Part shown: piece after piece, positions 8,268 through 15,952 of the stretch | Position numbering within the stretch: the stretch's first letter is position 1 | Layout: each line of letters opens with the position of its first letter | Source of the DNA: a virus | DNA: 27,073 nt | Virus record (IMG/VR): IMGVR_UViG_3300027832_000089 | Span: 1-27,073 of that record | Direction: 5' to 3' (one strand) | The notes under the pieces: generated by a model | Databases searched by the model: none | What the model was told of the DNA's origin: nothing | What the model saw: only the letters and a program-made list of their open reading frames with translations | Program-made: the position numbers and the translations under genes

Positions 8268-9956
8268 TTATTTAAATGTAGTATATTCACCATCGATAAA
8301 GTGAACATGCTGGGCCTTTCCACTTTTGTGAATAATAACGTGGGATTGTAACCAATTGCTTGGCCCAATATTGTAACCCATTCTCATTATGGTAGAAGTT
8401 CCAACTGCTAATGCTCCGTCAAATCTACCAGGAGTATGTGAATGTCCAGTTACAATCTTCGTGTTAAGTTTTCTGAATTGTTGTATTGATCCTCTTGATC
8501 CCCCTGATCCAATGTCTCCATGACATGCTAGTTCCCATCCATTAACGATGTAACTGTCGCTACGGCCCAATGTTATGAAATTTGGAAATACATTATTAAT
8601 TAGCTCTGGAATAACTCCTTTAACTTGTGGATCTTCTCCATATTGTTTAAGAAGTATTTGACTATATTGCATGTATTCCATTGAATTCTTTGCTGTTGGC
8701 ATCTTCTTCCAATCTTCATTCTTTAACCATCGGTCTAAGAAATCGTCATGGTTACTTCTAACAACAACGACATTCTCGTATTCCTCGAACATTGCTAATT
8801 GATTCAACATATAATCAACTTCCTTCTTCAAATCATTAGTTCCATTTACTTCTTTTCTATATTGAGCAAATGGATCTTTTGATTCATGATGATTAATAGA
8901 AGATCCATCGAATACATCGTGTAAAATAACGTGAGTTGGAACTAAATTTTCCATGAGTTTCTTACTTCCCTCAATTACTTCTGGATCCTCGTTGCCGAAG
9001 TGTAAATCTCCAAGAACACAAGCATCTACTTTTGTTACTCTAGCGATATCAGTTTCTCCTATCCATTCTGTAGGTTCCTCTCCGAAATTATCTCTCTTCC
9101 ATGCAATTTTAGCAATTAATGGAAATGTCTCATTTGAAAAATCTATATCTTGCTCTTCTCCATCGAACCATACATCGTAATATAAATCTGTAAAGTTACC
9201 TTCATCATCTGCTGATACCTGTCTCGTGTAAAATGTTTCATCATCTTTGATTTCAACTACTACGAATCCTAATGTATGGTGAAATTCTCCTTTCTTACCT
9301 GATTTAGAATCTGTGTAATTAGCTTTAGTACATGCTCCAGTAGTCATCATCATTTTAGGTTTACAACCTTCAAGAACTGGAATCATTTCCAATTGAAGTT
9401 TAGGAGATCCAAATATACATGAATTGATTCCTGACATTCCTTGCATCCCAGTCATTGGATTAACTGCAGTTGGCTGAACTTTAACATCTGACATTATTGA
9501 AAGATATTTATGTACATCATGTCTAGCTGCATCTAAATACTTTAATACTGGACCGTGCCATACGTCATGGTTCTTATCTGTAAATACCGATGTTGGATTT
9601 TTATATCTTCCAGCAATGACATGAATATCCGCTTTGATGTGCTTAGCATATGATTCTATATTCTTTAAAAATACAGGATGAACTGGTGTATTGTTTTGAG
9701 CCCATGTGATAATGAACCTCTTTTTATTTTGATTGAATTTTCTATTTTTAGCCTTTAAAAATTCTGGTGATTCGGCTGGAGAATTTGCTGTTCCTAATGT
9801 TATATTAAGTCTAGCTACCCACTTTTGAACGGTTCTTGATGATTTTCCAATATACTCTGCTAGTATCGCCATTCGATCCTCCCATTTAATAGATGTGTCT
9901 TGGTAGGTATGCTTAATAAAGTCTTTGTTGTCTTGATTTAATTCTTTAAATTCCAT
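8268..9956 (-). CDS. HTH–calcineurin-like metallophosphoesterase
   Basis: The 562-residue product has a helix-turn-helix at about residues 25-52 (MAILAEYIGKSSRTVQKWVA) and a complete calcineurin-like phosphoesterase core: GDLHFG 316-321, HDVFDG 346-351 (usual GDxxD with H for G), SNHDD 401-405, HGD 479-481, GHSH 504-507. All metal ligands appear to be present. The region between (about 75-300) includes IFGSPKLQLEMIPVLEGC and GACTKANYTDSKSGKKGEFH, an intact-looking domain that is not recognised. Such enzymes can be nucleases, phosphodiesterases or phosphatases; the HTH points to a nucleic acid substrate. It starts 16 nt after a variant start element (TAATATAATAAAAA). A role in phage DNA processing or host DNA breakdown is inference. 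Confidence 0.75.
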   Translation of the reverse strand: MEFKELNQDNKDFIKHTYQDTSIKWEDRMAILAEYIGKSSRTVQKWVARLNITLGTANSPAESPEFLKAKNRKFNQNKKRFIITWAQNNTPVHPVFLKNIESYAKHIKADIHVIAGRYKNPTSVFTDKNHDVWHGPVLKYLDAARHDVHKYLSIMSDVKVQPTAVNPMTGMQGMSGINSCIFGSPKLQLEMIPVLEGCKPKMMMTTGACTKANYTDSKSGKKGEFHHTLGFVVVEIKDDETFYTRQVSADDEGNFTDLYYDVWFDGEEQDIDFSNETFPLIAKIAWKRDNFGEEPTEWIGETDIARVTKVDACVLGDLHFGNEDPEVIEGSKKLMENLVPTHVILHDVFDGSSINHHESKDPFAQYRKEVNGTNDLKKEVDYMLNQLAMFEEYENVVVVRSNHDDFLDRWLKNEDWKKMPTAKNSMEYMQYSQILLKQYGEDPQVKGVIPELINNVFPNFITLGRSDSYIVNGWELACHGDIGSGGSRGSIQQFRKLNTKIVTGHSHTPGRFDGALAVGTSTIMRMGYNIGPSNWLQSHVIIHKSGKAQHVHFIDGEYTTFK

Positions 9957-10046
9957 GCAATATTAATATTTCTTTTTATTATATTAGAAACCAGCTCATT
10001 AGTTTCGTAAAATGAAAGGAATTAGCTACACCTTCCAATAGCGATA

Positions 10047-11861
10047 TTACTTTTCGTAAAACTCCAGTTCCTTCTGTAAATTAAAAAATTCAGAAGCTAT
10101 TGTGTTAGGAACCATTGCTTTAAACGTATTAAAATCACCATCTTCAATAGCTGCGATAACATCTATTGACTTTTGATAACTTGGAACTTCAATCAATTTG
10201 AATTCGTCATCTAATCTTAATGGAATATCTTTCTTCTTAACATGGTCTAGTTGTAAAACATAGTCCTTTATTTTATTTGAAGTAGATCCCCATAATATTG
10301 GACTAAATTGAGGTCTTAGTCCTGATAATATATTTTTAATAGATCCAGATCCTACGATCTGTACATCTCTAATTAATTCTGGATTGCTCTGTTGTACCTT
10401 CTTAAGCATTATAAGAACAGATCTCTCTGAAAATGGATATCTTCTATTCTTTTTATTAATTGATACAAATACACAAGGTAAACCATTTTTAGCTTTTAAT
10501 TTCTCAGCTGCTTTAATATGACCATTGTGAATTGGTTGGAAACTTCCAATTAATACATTTACCTTTTCAGTTTTAATATTAGCTTTGCTTTTAGTTTCAA
10601 AGTCTTCATTCTCACCTACAAAAAGTGAATCTCCCATGAATTCTCCAAATGATGGAAATAATCCTTCATATAGAACATCACCCATTATCACTCTCTTGAT
10701 TTTAGTAATCTGAATGTTAAGTTGGTTTAATAATTCAGGACTAAAAAAGCTAGAAGAAGATTTCTTTCTAGTTTTTCTAAAGAAGTTAATCAGTATTCTA
10801 TAAATTTCTTTGAATGTATCATTTCCCTGAATAGATTTAACTACTGCTTCATCTTGGATCAAGTCATATTCTATTTCAAATTCTGGTCTATTTAAATATT
10901 CAGGAATATCTAATTGAAGTCCATCATACTTGTTAGAATACTCTTTAATGAAGTCCTTATATATCGCGTTTATTAAGTTAATGTATTTTGCGTCATAATC
11001 ATCTTCACCATCGCACATAGCTCTTAACTCTTCTTCTGAATACATCTCAATCTTATTCATTAAATCGATAACGATTAACCATATGTAATCATTTGATGTA
11101 TTCTCTTTCTTTTTATCAGTTGTAGATCTAATGCTAAACATTGGATCAACTAATTTTGCAAGAAACGCATTTGCTTTTGCATTCTCATCGTTTTCATCAT
11201 AGAATCTAAATATGATACTATCGATGTCTCCATTGAATCCCTTTCTAGTTAAAGCTTCTCTTTCTCCAGAATTAATTATCGAGATAATATATTTGGTAAA
11301 TGATGTAGTTTTAAACTTATCTTGTAGATCTGCATCATTCGCATAAACGAATTCTAAGATGTCTCTCTTTTGATCATCATCTAATTTACCTTCGAATATA
11401 ATAGGTGGAGCTTCTACTTCTAAGTAATATGCCCATCTATCTAAATCATCTTTAGTCTGTAATGTTTCTTCAGGTTTTCCATCTTCACCTAATCGGTGAA
11501 TGTATGAAAGTATTAAATTATTCTTAGGAGATCTATTAAATGAAGACGATTTCTTGTCTCTTGATGTTACGAATTCAAATCCGAAATAAAAGTTAGATGG
11601 GATTCTTGATTTCTTATCTTCTGATAAAGTTTCGAAATATGCAATAGCTGGATTATAGAACTTCATCAGCATTCGATCAACATATGTGATCTCTCCTGAT
11701 TTTTTGAAATAACGGAATTTCCCGCTATCTTTATCCTTTTTAACTCCAAAGAAATTACCTTCGATATTCTCGTTTATTACTACAAAGTTATTTAGAAGAT
11801 TATTTAAAAATTCATCTCCCCTTTTATCGTGTACTTGTCTTAAGTTATTAATCCCTGCCAT
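10047..11861 (-). CDS. Ligase-like domain fused to an HxGH nucleotidyltransferase
   Basis: The 604-residue product ends in a cytidylyltransferase-like (NMN adenylyltransferase/NadM-type) domain: GSFQPIHNGHIKAAEKL at 439-455 has the HxGH site, RYPFSERS at 474-481 and LWGS/SIDV follow at the expected places. Such domains transfer a nucleotide to NMN or a related phosphorylated acceptor, so NAD metabolism is the leading guess. The first 240 residues look like a decayed nucleic-acid-ligase-type fold: NENIEGNFFGVKK at 30-42 matches motif I (EKxDG...) but lacks the nucleotide-accepting Lys, and DIDSIIFRF at 212-220 resembles motif IV (EGxVF). The middle (about 255-400) is helical and unknown. The gene ends at 10047, with a 28-nt gap to its upstream neighbour. 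The ligase-like reading is by eye. Confidence 0.65.
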   Translation of the reverse strand: MAGINNLRQVHDKRGDEFLNNLLNNFVVINENIEGNFFGVKKDKDSGKFRYFKKSGEITYVDRMLMKFYNPAIAYFETLSEDKKSRIPSNFYFGFEFVTSRDKKSSSFNRSPKNNLILSYIHRLGEDGKPEETLQTKDDLDRWAYYLEVEAPPIIFEGKLDDDQKRDILEFVYANDADLQDKFKTTSFTKYIISIINSGEREALTRKGFNGDIDSIIFRFYDENDENAKANAFLAKLVDPMFSIRSTTDKKKENTSNDYIWLIVIDLMNKIEMYSEEELRAMCDGEDDYDAKYINLINAIYKDFIKEYSNKYDGLQLDIPEYLNRPEFEIEYDLIQDEAVVKSIQGNDTFKEIYRILINFFRKTRKKSSSSFFSPELLNQLNIQITKIKRVIMGDVLYEGLFPSFGEFMGDSLFVGENEDFETKSKANIKTEKVNVLIGSFQPIHNGHIKAAEKLKAKNGLPCVFVSINKKNRRYPFSERSVLIMLKKVQQSNPELIRDVQIVGSGSIKNILSGLRPQFSPILWGSTSNKIKDYVLQLDHVKKKDIPLRLDDEFKLIEVPSYQKSIDVIAAIEDGDFNTFKAMVPNTIASEFFNLQKELEFYEK

Positions 11862-11889
11862 TTTATGAATAGTATTGAATTGTTATACC

Positions 11890-12432
11890 TTAAACTTCAC
11901 CATCAGTTTTAGAAGGTTGTGGATTTTCACTAGATACATCATTTTCAACTTTTGCTGAATCCTTTCTAATAGATTTAGAATCAATAGATATCGAGATACT
12001 TCTTACGTTGTCTACATCCTCTGAATTCTTACTAAAATATCCAATCACTTTTTTAAGATTCATGTTTGATTCGTTTCCAAATCCACCATACTCATCTATT
12101 TTGCCTCTTAGACTTTTAGTAGCATCCCAACTACCTGCATAACTAATTGACCAGCAGTAGAATTTAACTTCCTCTCCCTTACTTGAATAGTAATGCTCAA
12201 TGTCTTTAATTTTATTGATTGCTCCGTTTGCATCACGGTACGATAATGAATATCCCTTATTATCTGCAGGAACTCCAAACTTAACTCTATCTGACATGAT
12301 TTCCATTAATTCACTAATTCTAGCTACTAATGAATCTGCGCTATATCCCTTTAATGGTGCTGATTTTGCTTTAGCTTCTTCTTGTTCGTTAATTTTCTCG
12401 AACTGTCTAAATTTATTTACTCGATTTCTCAC
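11890..12432 (-). CDS. Hypothetical protein with capsid-targeting-like N terminus (GTG start preferred)
   Basis: The open frame extends to a TTG at 12459, but that codon lies inside the A-rich element GATAAATAATAAAAA. GTG at 12432 is preferred: it lies 10 nt after the element, as at other genes here, and gives MRNRVNKFRQFEKINE, which fits the targeting pattern F-x-x-F...I-N-E with a predicted cut after the Glu. The product would have about 180 residues. The body contains KFYCWSISYAGSWDATKSLR and GGFGNESNMNLKKV (about 90-130), not recognised, and ends in a hydrophilic tail rich in Ser, Asp and Lys. It overlaps or abuts the end of the kinase gene. If processed like T4 internal proteins, it would be a head-packaged protein of unknown function. 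Confidence 0.6.
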   Translation of the reverse strand: MRNRVNKFRQFEKINEQEEAKAKSAPLKGYSADSLVARISELMEIMSDRVKFGVPADNKGYSLSYRDANGAINKIKDIEHYYSSKGEEVKFYCWSISYAGSWDATKSLRGKIDEYGGFGNESNMNLKKVIGYFSKNSEDVDNVRSISISIDSKSIRKDSAKVENDVSSENPQPSKTDGEV

Positions 12433-12442
12433 GGCAATGAAT

Positions 12443-12457
12443 TTTTTATTATTTATC
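12443..12457 (-). promoter_or_regulatory. A-rich start element overlapping the kinase stop codon
   Basis: The minus strand reads GATAAATAATAAAAA. Its GAT AAA TAA part encodes the last two residues (Asp-Lys) and stop codon of the kinase-like gene, and its end lies 10 nt before the proposed GTG start at 12432. The match to copies at 6136, 7426, 7448 and 21695 is exact in the 14-nt core. Confidence 0.55.
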
Positions 12458-13039
12458 AACTAAACTATTCAATAATTTATTGAATTCAGTCTGACTTTTA
12501 GTATCGAACCTATTATTAAAGAGTATTGTGCTGTTTCCGCGAGTATTATCATTTATCTGCTCGTTAAATATTGTGAACCATTCATCGAACTCTTGTTTCT
12601 CACGATGATAATCTTCGTATTGATCAAATATATCCTTCTTTCCTCTATCATACGCCTTTACTGAATTATCTCTATTCATATAAATTAATTCACAACTGCG
12701 ATATAATGGACCTGATATTATTCTATGAAATTCCTCAATAAGCGCATGCTTCGGTATTCTATCTCTATATGTTGCCCATACATAAGCTGAAAATATTGAT
12801 CTGTCTAAGACTAATATTTTATCTTTAAATGTAGTGTTTCCCATTTCAAGAATAGTTAGAATGTTTGCTAAGCTAAAGTAGTGAGTAACATCACCTATGT
12901 CCTTTAGTCCTAGAAATTCAACCCAGCCTGCAAAGTTCCACTTGTAATAAATGAACCTATCGTCTGTGTTCTGAGCGAAGAAATTATCAACCAAGTGCGA
13001 TTTTCCCGCTCCACGGGGCCCCTCACATAATACTATCAT
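12449..13039 (-). CDS. P-loop nucleoside/nucleotide kinase (dNMP/thymidylate kinase-like)
   Basis: The 196-residue product begins with a Walker A loop, CEGPRGAGKSHLVDNFF (about residues 5-21). ILVLDRSIFSAYVWATYRDR (about 75-94) contains the DRS motif of thymidine/deoxynucleoside and thymidylate kinases. DRGKKDIFDQYEDY (about 131-144) fits a Lys/Arg-containing lid. The size is typical for TMPK-like enzymes (about 200). It would phosphorylate deoxynucleosides or dNMPs to feed phage DNA synthesis; the substrate cannot be told. Its start overlaps the stop of the homing endonuclease gene (ATGA), and it ends in Asp-Lys-stop because the next gene's start element overlaps its stop. Confidence 0.7.
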   Translation of the reverse strand: MIVLCEGPRGAGKSHLVDNFFAQNTDDRFIYYKWNFAGWVEFLGLKDIGDVTHYFSLANILTILEMGNTTFKDKILVLDRSIFSAYVWATYRDRIPKHALIEEFHRIISGPLYRSCELIYMNRDNSVKAYDRGKKDIFDQYEDYHREKQEFDEWFTIFNEQINDNTRGNSTILFNNRFDTKSQTEFNKLLNSLVDK

Positions 13040-13863
13040 AATAATTTAAATTTTTTGTCATATCTATCTGTAAAAATCAAATCGCCACTATTGTAAACAT
13101 CAATAATCTCATTTTTACTTAGTCTGGCACATTCAACCATTTTATATTTCAGATTATTATCATCGCAAAAAATAACAGCTGCATCCTTCTTTAATTGTAC
13201 TACTTTAGAATTCCAAAGTTTCTTAGGCTTACATTCAACCATGTATTTAGTAGATATAATAAAGTCAGCCATATATGTTCTATTTCTTCCGTCAAAATAT
13301 TTATATGGAACCATGTATTTTTTGGATTCAGCTGGTTTCCATTCTAATTTAAACCTTTCAATTATATTAATCATATATGACAATTCAGATATACTTCTAA
13401 AATACCATCCTTTATACCAACCTGACCGCCCATTGCCCGATCCCATCGGAGATGGCTTTCCATACATAGGATTATTTTCTCCTATATTCTTTTTGGATAT
13501 TTTCTCCCTAATTAATTTAGATTTTTCTCTACCAAATCGCTCATCATATGTTATGCCCTTATATTTATTTGGAATATGTTTTCCATACATTGGATTGTTT
13601 TCTCCAGTAACATTTAGCCTCCCATCAGTATATGCGATCTTTACATTATCACTAATATTATTTTTAGTATCAGAAGTATGAGATTTATTAGAAAAACCAT
13701 ATTCTAATTCTCCAGACTTCATTTTATTATGCATCTTATTAAAGTTACTAGTTCCTCGACATGATTTACAAAATGAATTTCTATTGTTCGCATATTTCAA
13801 TGTATACTTAGTAGAATATTCAATTGATATATTACATATTGGACAGTCTCTAAAGTGTTCCAT
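13036..13863 (-). CDS. Homing endonuclease: zinc ribbon, two NUMOD3 motifs, PD-(D/E)xK nuclease
   Basis: The 275-residue product has a four-Cys zinc site (C7, C10, C32, C35), then two NUMOD3 DNA-binding motifs GENNPMYGK at 87-95 and 128-136, then a nuclease-like C terminus with E160 (SISEL), D200 (YMADF), and E210-x-K212 (VECK). NUMOD3 is typical of free-standing phage homing endonucleases, usually with GIY-YIG or HNH domains; here neither is present and the D...ExK layout points to a PD-(D/E)xK (Vsr/TnsA-like) nuclease. It would cut a homologous, element-free phage genome to spread by repair. The gene overlaps the kinase start by ATGA and stands at the head of the minus-strand unit, with ATAAATAAAATAAAA 5 nt before its ATG. 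Confidence 0.8.
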   Translation of the reverse strand: MEHFRDCPICNISIEYSTKYTLKYANNRNSFCKSCRGTSNFNKMHNKMKSGELEYGFSNKSHTSDTKNNISDNVKIAYTDGRLNVTGENNPMYGKHIPNKYKGITYDERFGREKSKLIREKISKKNIGENNPMYGKPSPMGSGNGRSGWYKGWYFRSISELSYMINIIERFKLEWKPAESKKYMVPYKYFDGRNRTYMADFIISTKYMVECKPKKLWNSKVVQLKKDAAVIFCDDNNLKYKMVECARLSKNEIIDVYNSGDLIFTDRYDKKFKLL

Positions 13864-13868
13864 CTTTG

Positions 13869-13957
13869 TTTTATTTTATTTATTCGATTCCAGTTAAACT
13901 AAGTCACTTAACTATAAAATATGATTAATTGGTTTTAAAATGAATAAATAAACAAAA
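13869..13957. promoter_or_regulatory. Divergent intergenic region with two variant start elements
   Basis: The 103-bp gap between the homing endonuclease (minus) and the next gene (plus) carries ATAAATAAAATAAAA on the minus strand (13883 to 13869) and ATAAATAAACAAAA on the plus strand (13944-13957, 9 nt before ATG at 13967). The plus-strand form is identical to the copy at 18251 to 18238. Between them the sequence is AT-rich without clear -35-like boxes. Confidence 0.45.
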
Positions 13958-13966
13958 GCAATACAC

Positions 13967-14446
13967 ATGCGTCTTAAATATGTTCGTTTATATGAAGAAT
14001 ATACTGATCTAGAGAAGAAAAGTTTAGAAAAACACTACTCTTGGCCAGATGTTCGTAATACAATTCAATCTAAATTGCCGTTCATCATTATAGATTTTAA
14101 AGATGTTGAAAGTAGATCTGAATGTATTGATAGGGATTTATTCGATGAGAAATACATCGAACAGGAATTCCATTTAATGCGATCAGATGGAGAGCATAAT
14201 AAATATCCAAGTGTATTCATATTTGCAGAAGAATCTGATTTAACTAAGCGTGTATTGGAACTTGAGAAACGATTTGATATACTTAGAATAATAATAGGAG
14301 AATACGGAACTGATGCTCCTTCATTATATGTTGATGGAGACAACGTTGATATCGGTGGGAACCTATTAACATCAAATGATATTGACGATATGGATATTGA
14401 AGATTTTTATTCAATAGACTCTAAATACTATAAATTTATAGGCTAA
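13967..14446 (+). CDS. Acidic hypothetical protein with capsid-targeting-like N terminus
   Basis: The 159-residue product starts MRLKYVRLYEEYTDLE, which fits Y-x-x-Y...L-E and resembles N termini such as 'KLFEEF..E' that are common in T4-type phage internal proteins; the cut would follow E16. It lacks the N of the usual (I/L/V)NE ending, so this is the weakest of the six. The rest is acidic (VDGDNVDIGG, NDIDDMDIEDFY near the C terminus) and includes two probable helices with ESDLTKRVLELEKRF at about 85-99. No family recognised. It leads the plus-strand unit that continues with the endolysin 17 nt downstream. Confidence 0.65.
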   Translation: MRLKYVRLYEEYTDLEKKSLEKHYSWPDVRNTIQSKLPFIIIDFKDVESRSECIDRDLFDEKYIEQEFHLMRSDGEHNKYPSVFIFAEESDLTKRVLELEKRFDILRIIIGEYGTDAPSLYVDGDNVDIGGNLLTSNDIDDMDIEDFYSIDSKYYKFIG

Positions 14447-14463
14447 AAATAAACACGATTATT

Positions 14464-15435
14464 ATGATTTTAAAGAAAGGCGACAAAGGCAACGCGGTAA
14501 AAGAGCTTCAGGTATTACTTGGAATTAAGGCAGATGGTGACTTCGGTACATATACAGAAGCGGTAGTTATAAAATTCCAAAAATCTAAAAAACTAACAGC
14601 TGATGGTATCGTAGGATCAGCAACAATGAAAGCACTATCAAGGGGTGGATTAAGTATCGATACTGATAGAACTGGATTCGATGATTCGAACGACAAAGAT
14701 AATAAGCTTGTATATCATGGAAGTTATAAAACTGCAGATGGTTTAGTTATCGATAGAGCATATCTTGATTCAGATGAGTACGTAAGAGATTACGGAAAAT
14801 TAGAACCTACTATCTTTTTTATTCACCACACTGCCGGATGGAATAATCCATATGCTACAATTAATTCTTGGAACAAAGATGATAGAGGACGAGTATGTAC
14901 TCAATATTGTATAGGTGGAACATCAATTGCAAAAGGTAAATATGAAGATTCTAAATATGATGGCACAGTAGTAGAATGTTTCCCTAATAATTATGTAGGT
15001 TGGCACTTAGGAAAAGTAGGAGACTTTAATACTTCTAAATATTCATCAGGTGTTGAAATTAACAACTTCGGATATGCTGAAAAGCAAGGTGATAAGTATT
15101 ATAACTACGTAAACGTTGAAGTACCTGCAGATATGGTTTGTGATTTAGGTTACAAATTTAGAGGACATCAATATTGGCATAAATATACTGATGCTCAAAT
15201 TAAAAGTTTGAGATTATTATTAATTCACGTTGGTAAAACATATCCAAAGATCGATATACTTGCTGGAATTCCTAAATTATTAAAGGACGGAGTTTCTCCA
15301 AAGGATGCATTCGAATTCAACAGCGATGTATATAATGGAAAAGTAAAAGGTGTATGGACTCACACGACAGTTAGAAAAGATAAATTCGACTGTTTCCCAC
15401 AACCTGAATTAGTTAAAATGTTAAAGAACTTGTAA
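14464..15435 (+). CDS. Endolysin: peptidoglycan-binding domain plus N-acetylmuramoyl-L-alanine amidase
   Basis: The 323-residue product has an N-terminal PG_binding_1 domain (about 1-60: GDKGNAVKELQVLLG, DGDFGTYTEAVV, ADGIVGSAT) and a C-terminal Amidase_2 domain (about 112-323). FFIHHTAGW at 118-126 gives the first zinc His, WTH at 298-300 the second, and KFDC at 307-310 the Lys/Cys pair seen in T7 lysozyme-type amidases. It would cut the bond between MurNAc and L-Ala to release progeny at lysis. There is no signal peptide, so a holin would be needed; none is recognised in this window. Unlike the M15 and SleB enzymes, it has no targeting-like N terminus, as expected for a lysis enzyme. Confidence 0.9.
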   Translation: MILKKGDKGNAVKELQVLLGIKADGDFGTYTEAVVIKFQKSKKLTADGIVGSATMKALSRGGLSIDTDRTGFDDSNDKDNKLVYHGSYKTADGLVIDRAYLDSDEYVRDYGKLEPTIFFIHHTAGWNNPYATINSWNKDDRGRVCTQYCIGGTSIAKGKYEDSKYDGTVVECFPNNYVGWHLGKVGDFNTSKYSSGVEINNFGYAEKQGDKYYNYVNVEVPADMVCDLGYKFRGHQYWHKYTDAQIKSLRLLLIHVGKTYPKIDILAGIPKLLKDGVSPKDAFEFNSDVYNGKVKGVWTHTTVRKDKFDCFPQPELVKMLKNL

Positions 15436-15466
15436 AACCGTAAAATATTTACGAGTAAAATACTAC

Positions 15467-15952
15467 ATGGCAGAATACGATAACTTAGATGAATTCATAA
15501 ATGACACTCCTCCAAAGTCGAAAGATCCTTTGGAGGAATTGTGTGCTAAATATAATAATACACGTGGAACTATCTCAAATGAGATAAGAGAAAGTATTGA
15601 TCTCATGAGAACTGGGATGCATGGGCTAAAGGAAGTTCAAGTTAAAATGCTATCTATGCGTCAGCGATTATTAGAAGATAGCCACATATTAATAGAGAAT
15701 CTATCATCCGTTAAGAAAGCATATAGAAATGCTAGAAGTTCGATGATGGAAGAATTATCCACAAGTATTCAACATAGGTATCAATACAATGAAAAGACTG
15801 TTATTATCGATGGTAAAACTGCTAACGTAAAGGAAATGGTAGACACTATTGAAAATCAGATTACATTCTTTGTAGATTCCATTAAAACTGTCGATAACGT
15901 ATTGTTCGGTATAAAAACAAGAGTTGAGATAGAAAAAACATTAGGCATGTAA
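15467..15952 (+). CDS. Helical protein, possible UvsY-like recombination mediator
   Basis: The 161-residue product is strongly helical: a long heptad-like stretch from about residue 38 to 100 (RESIDLMRTGMHGLKEVQVK, MRQRLLEDSHILIENLSS) and a C-terminal helix pair (EMVDTIENQITFFVDSIKTV). It lies directly before the UvsW gene, with start and stop abutting (TAAATG). In T4 the recombination mediator UvsY (137 residues, helical, hexameric) is encoded close to UvsW, and its C terminus has a similar layout. That makes UvsY-like a reasonable guess, but sequence similarity is not obvious, so it rests on position and shape. Confidence 0.4.
   Translation: MAEYDNLDEFINDTPPKSKDPLEELCAKYNNTRGTISNEIRESIDLMRTGMHGLKEVQVKMLSMRQRLLEDSHILIENLSSVKKAYRNARSSMMEELSTSIQHRYQYNEKTVIIDGKTANVKEMVDTIENQITFFVDSIKTVDNVLFGIKTRVEIEKTLGM

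Noticed and set aside
11755-11775. INE at residues 29-31 of the ligase-like protein as another targeting peptide
   Set aside because: It is too far from the N terminus, lacks the aromatic pair, and falls where a ligase motif I would be.
12433-12459. TTG start at 12459 for the 180-residue targeted protein
   Set aside because: The codon is part of the A-rich start element and gives a leader (INNKKF) encoded by that element; GTG at 12432 fits spacing and motif better.
13241-13681. 146-codon open frame on the plus strand across the homing endonuclease
   Set aside because: Antisense shadow; the minus-strand frame has zinc, NUMOD3 and nuclease motifs.
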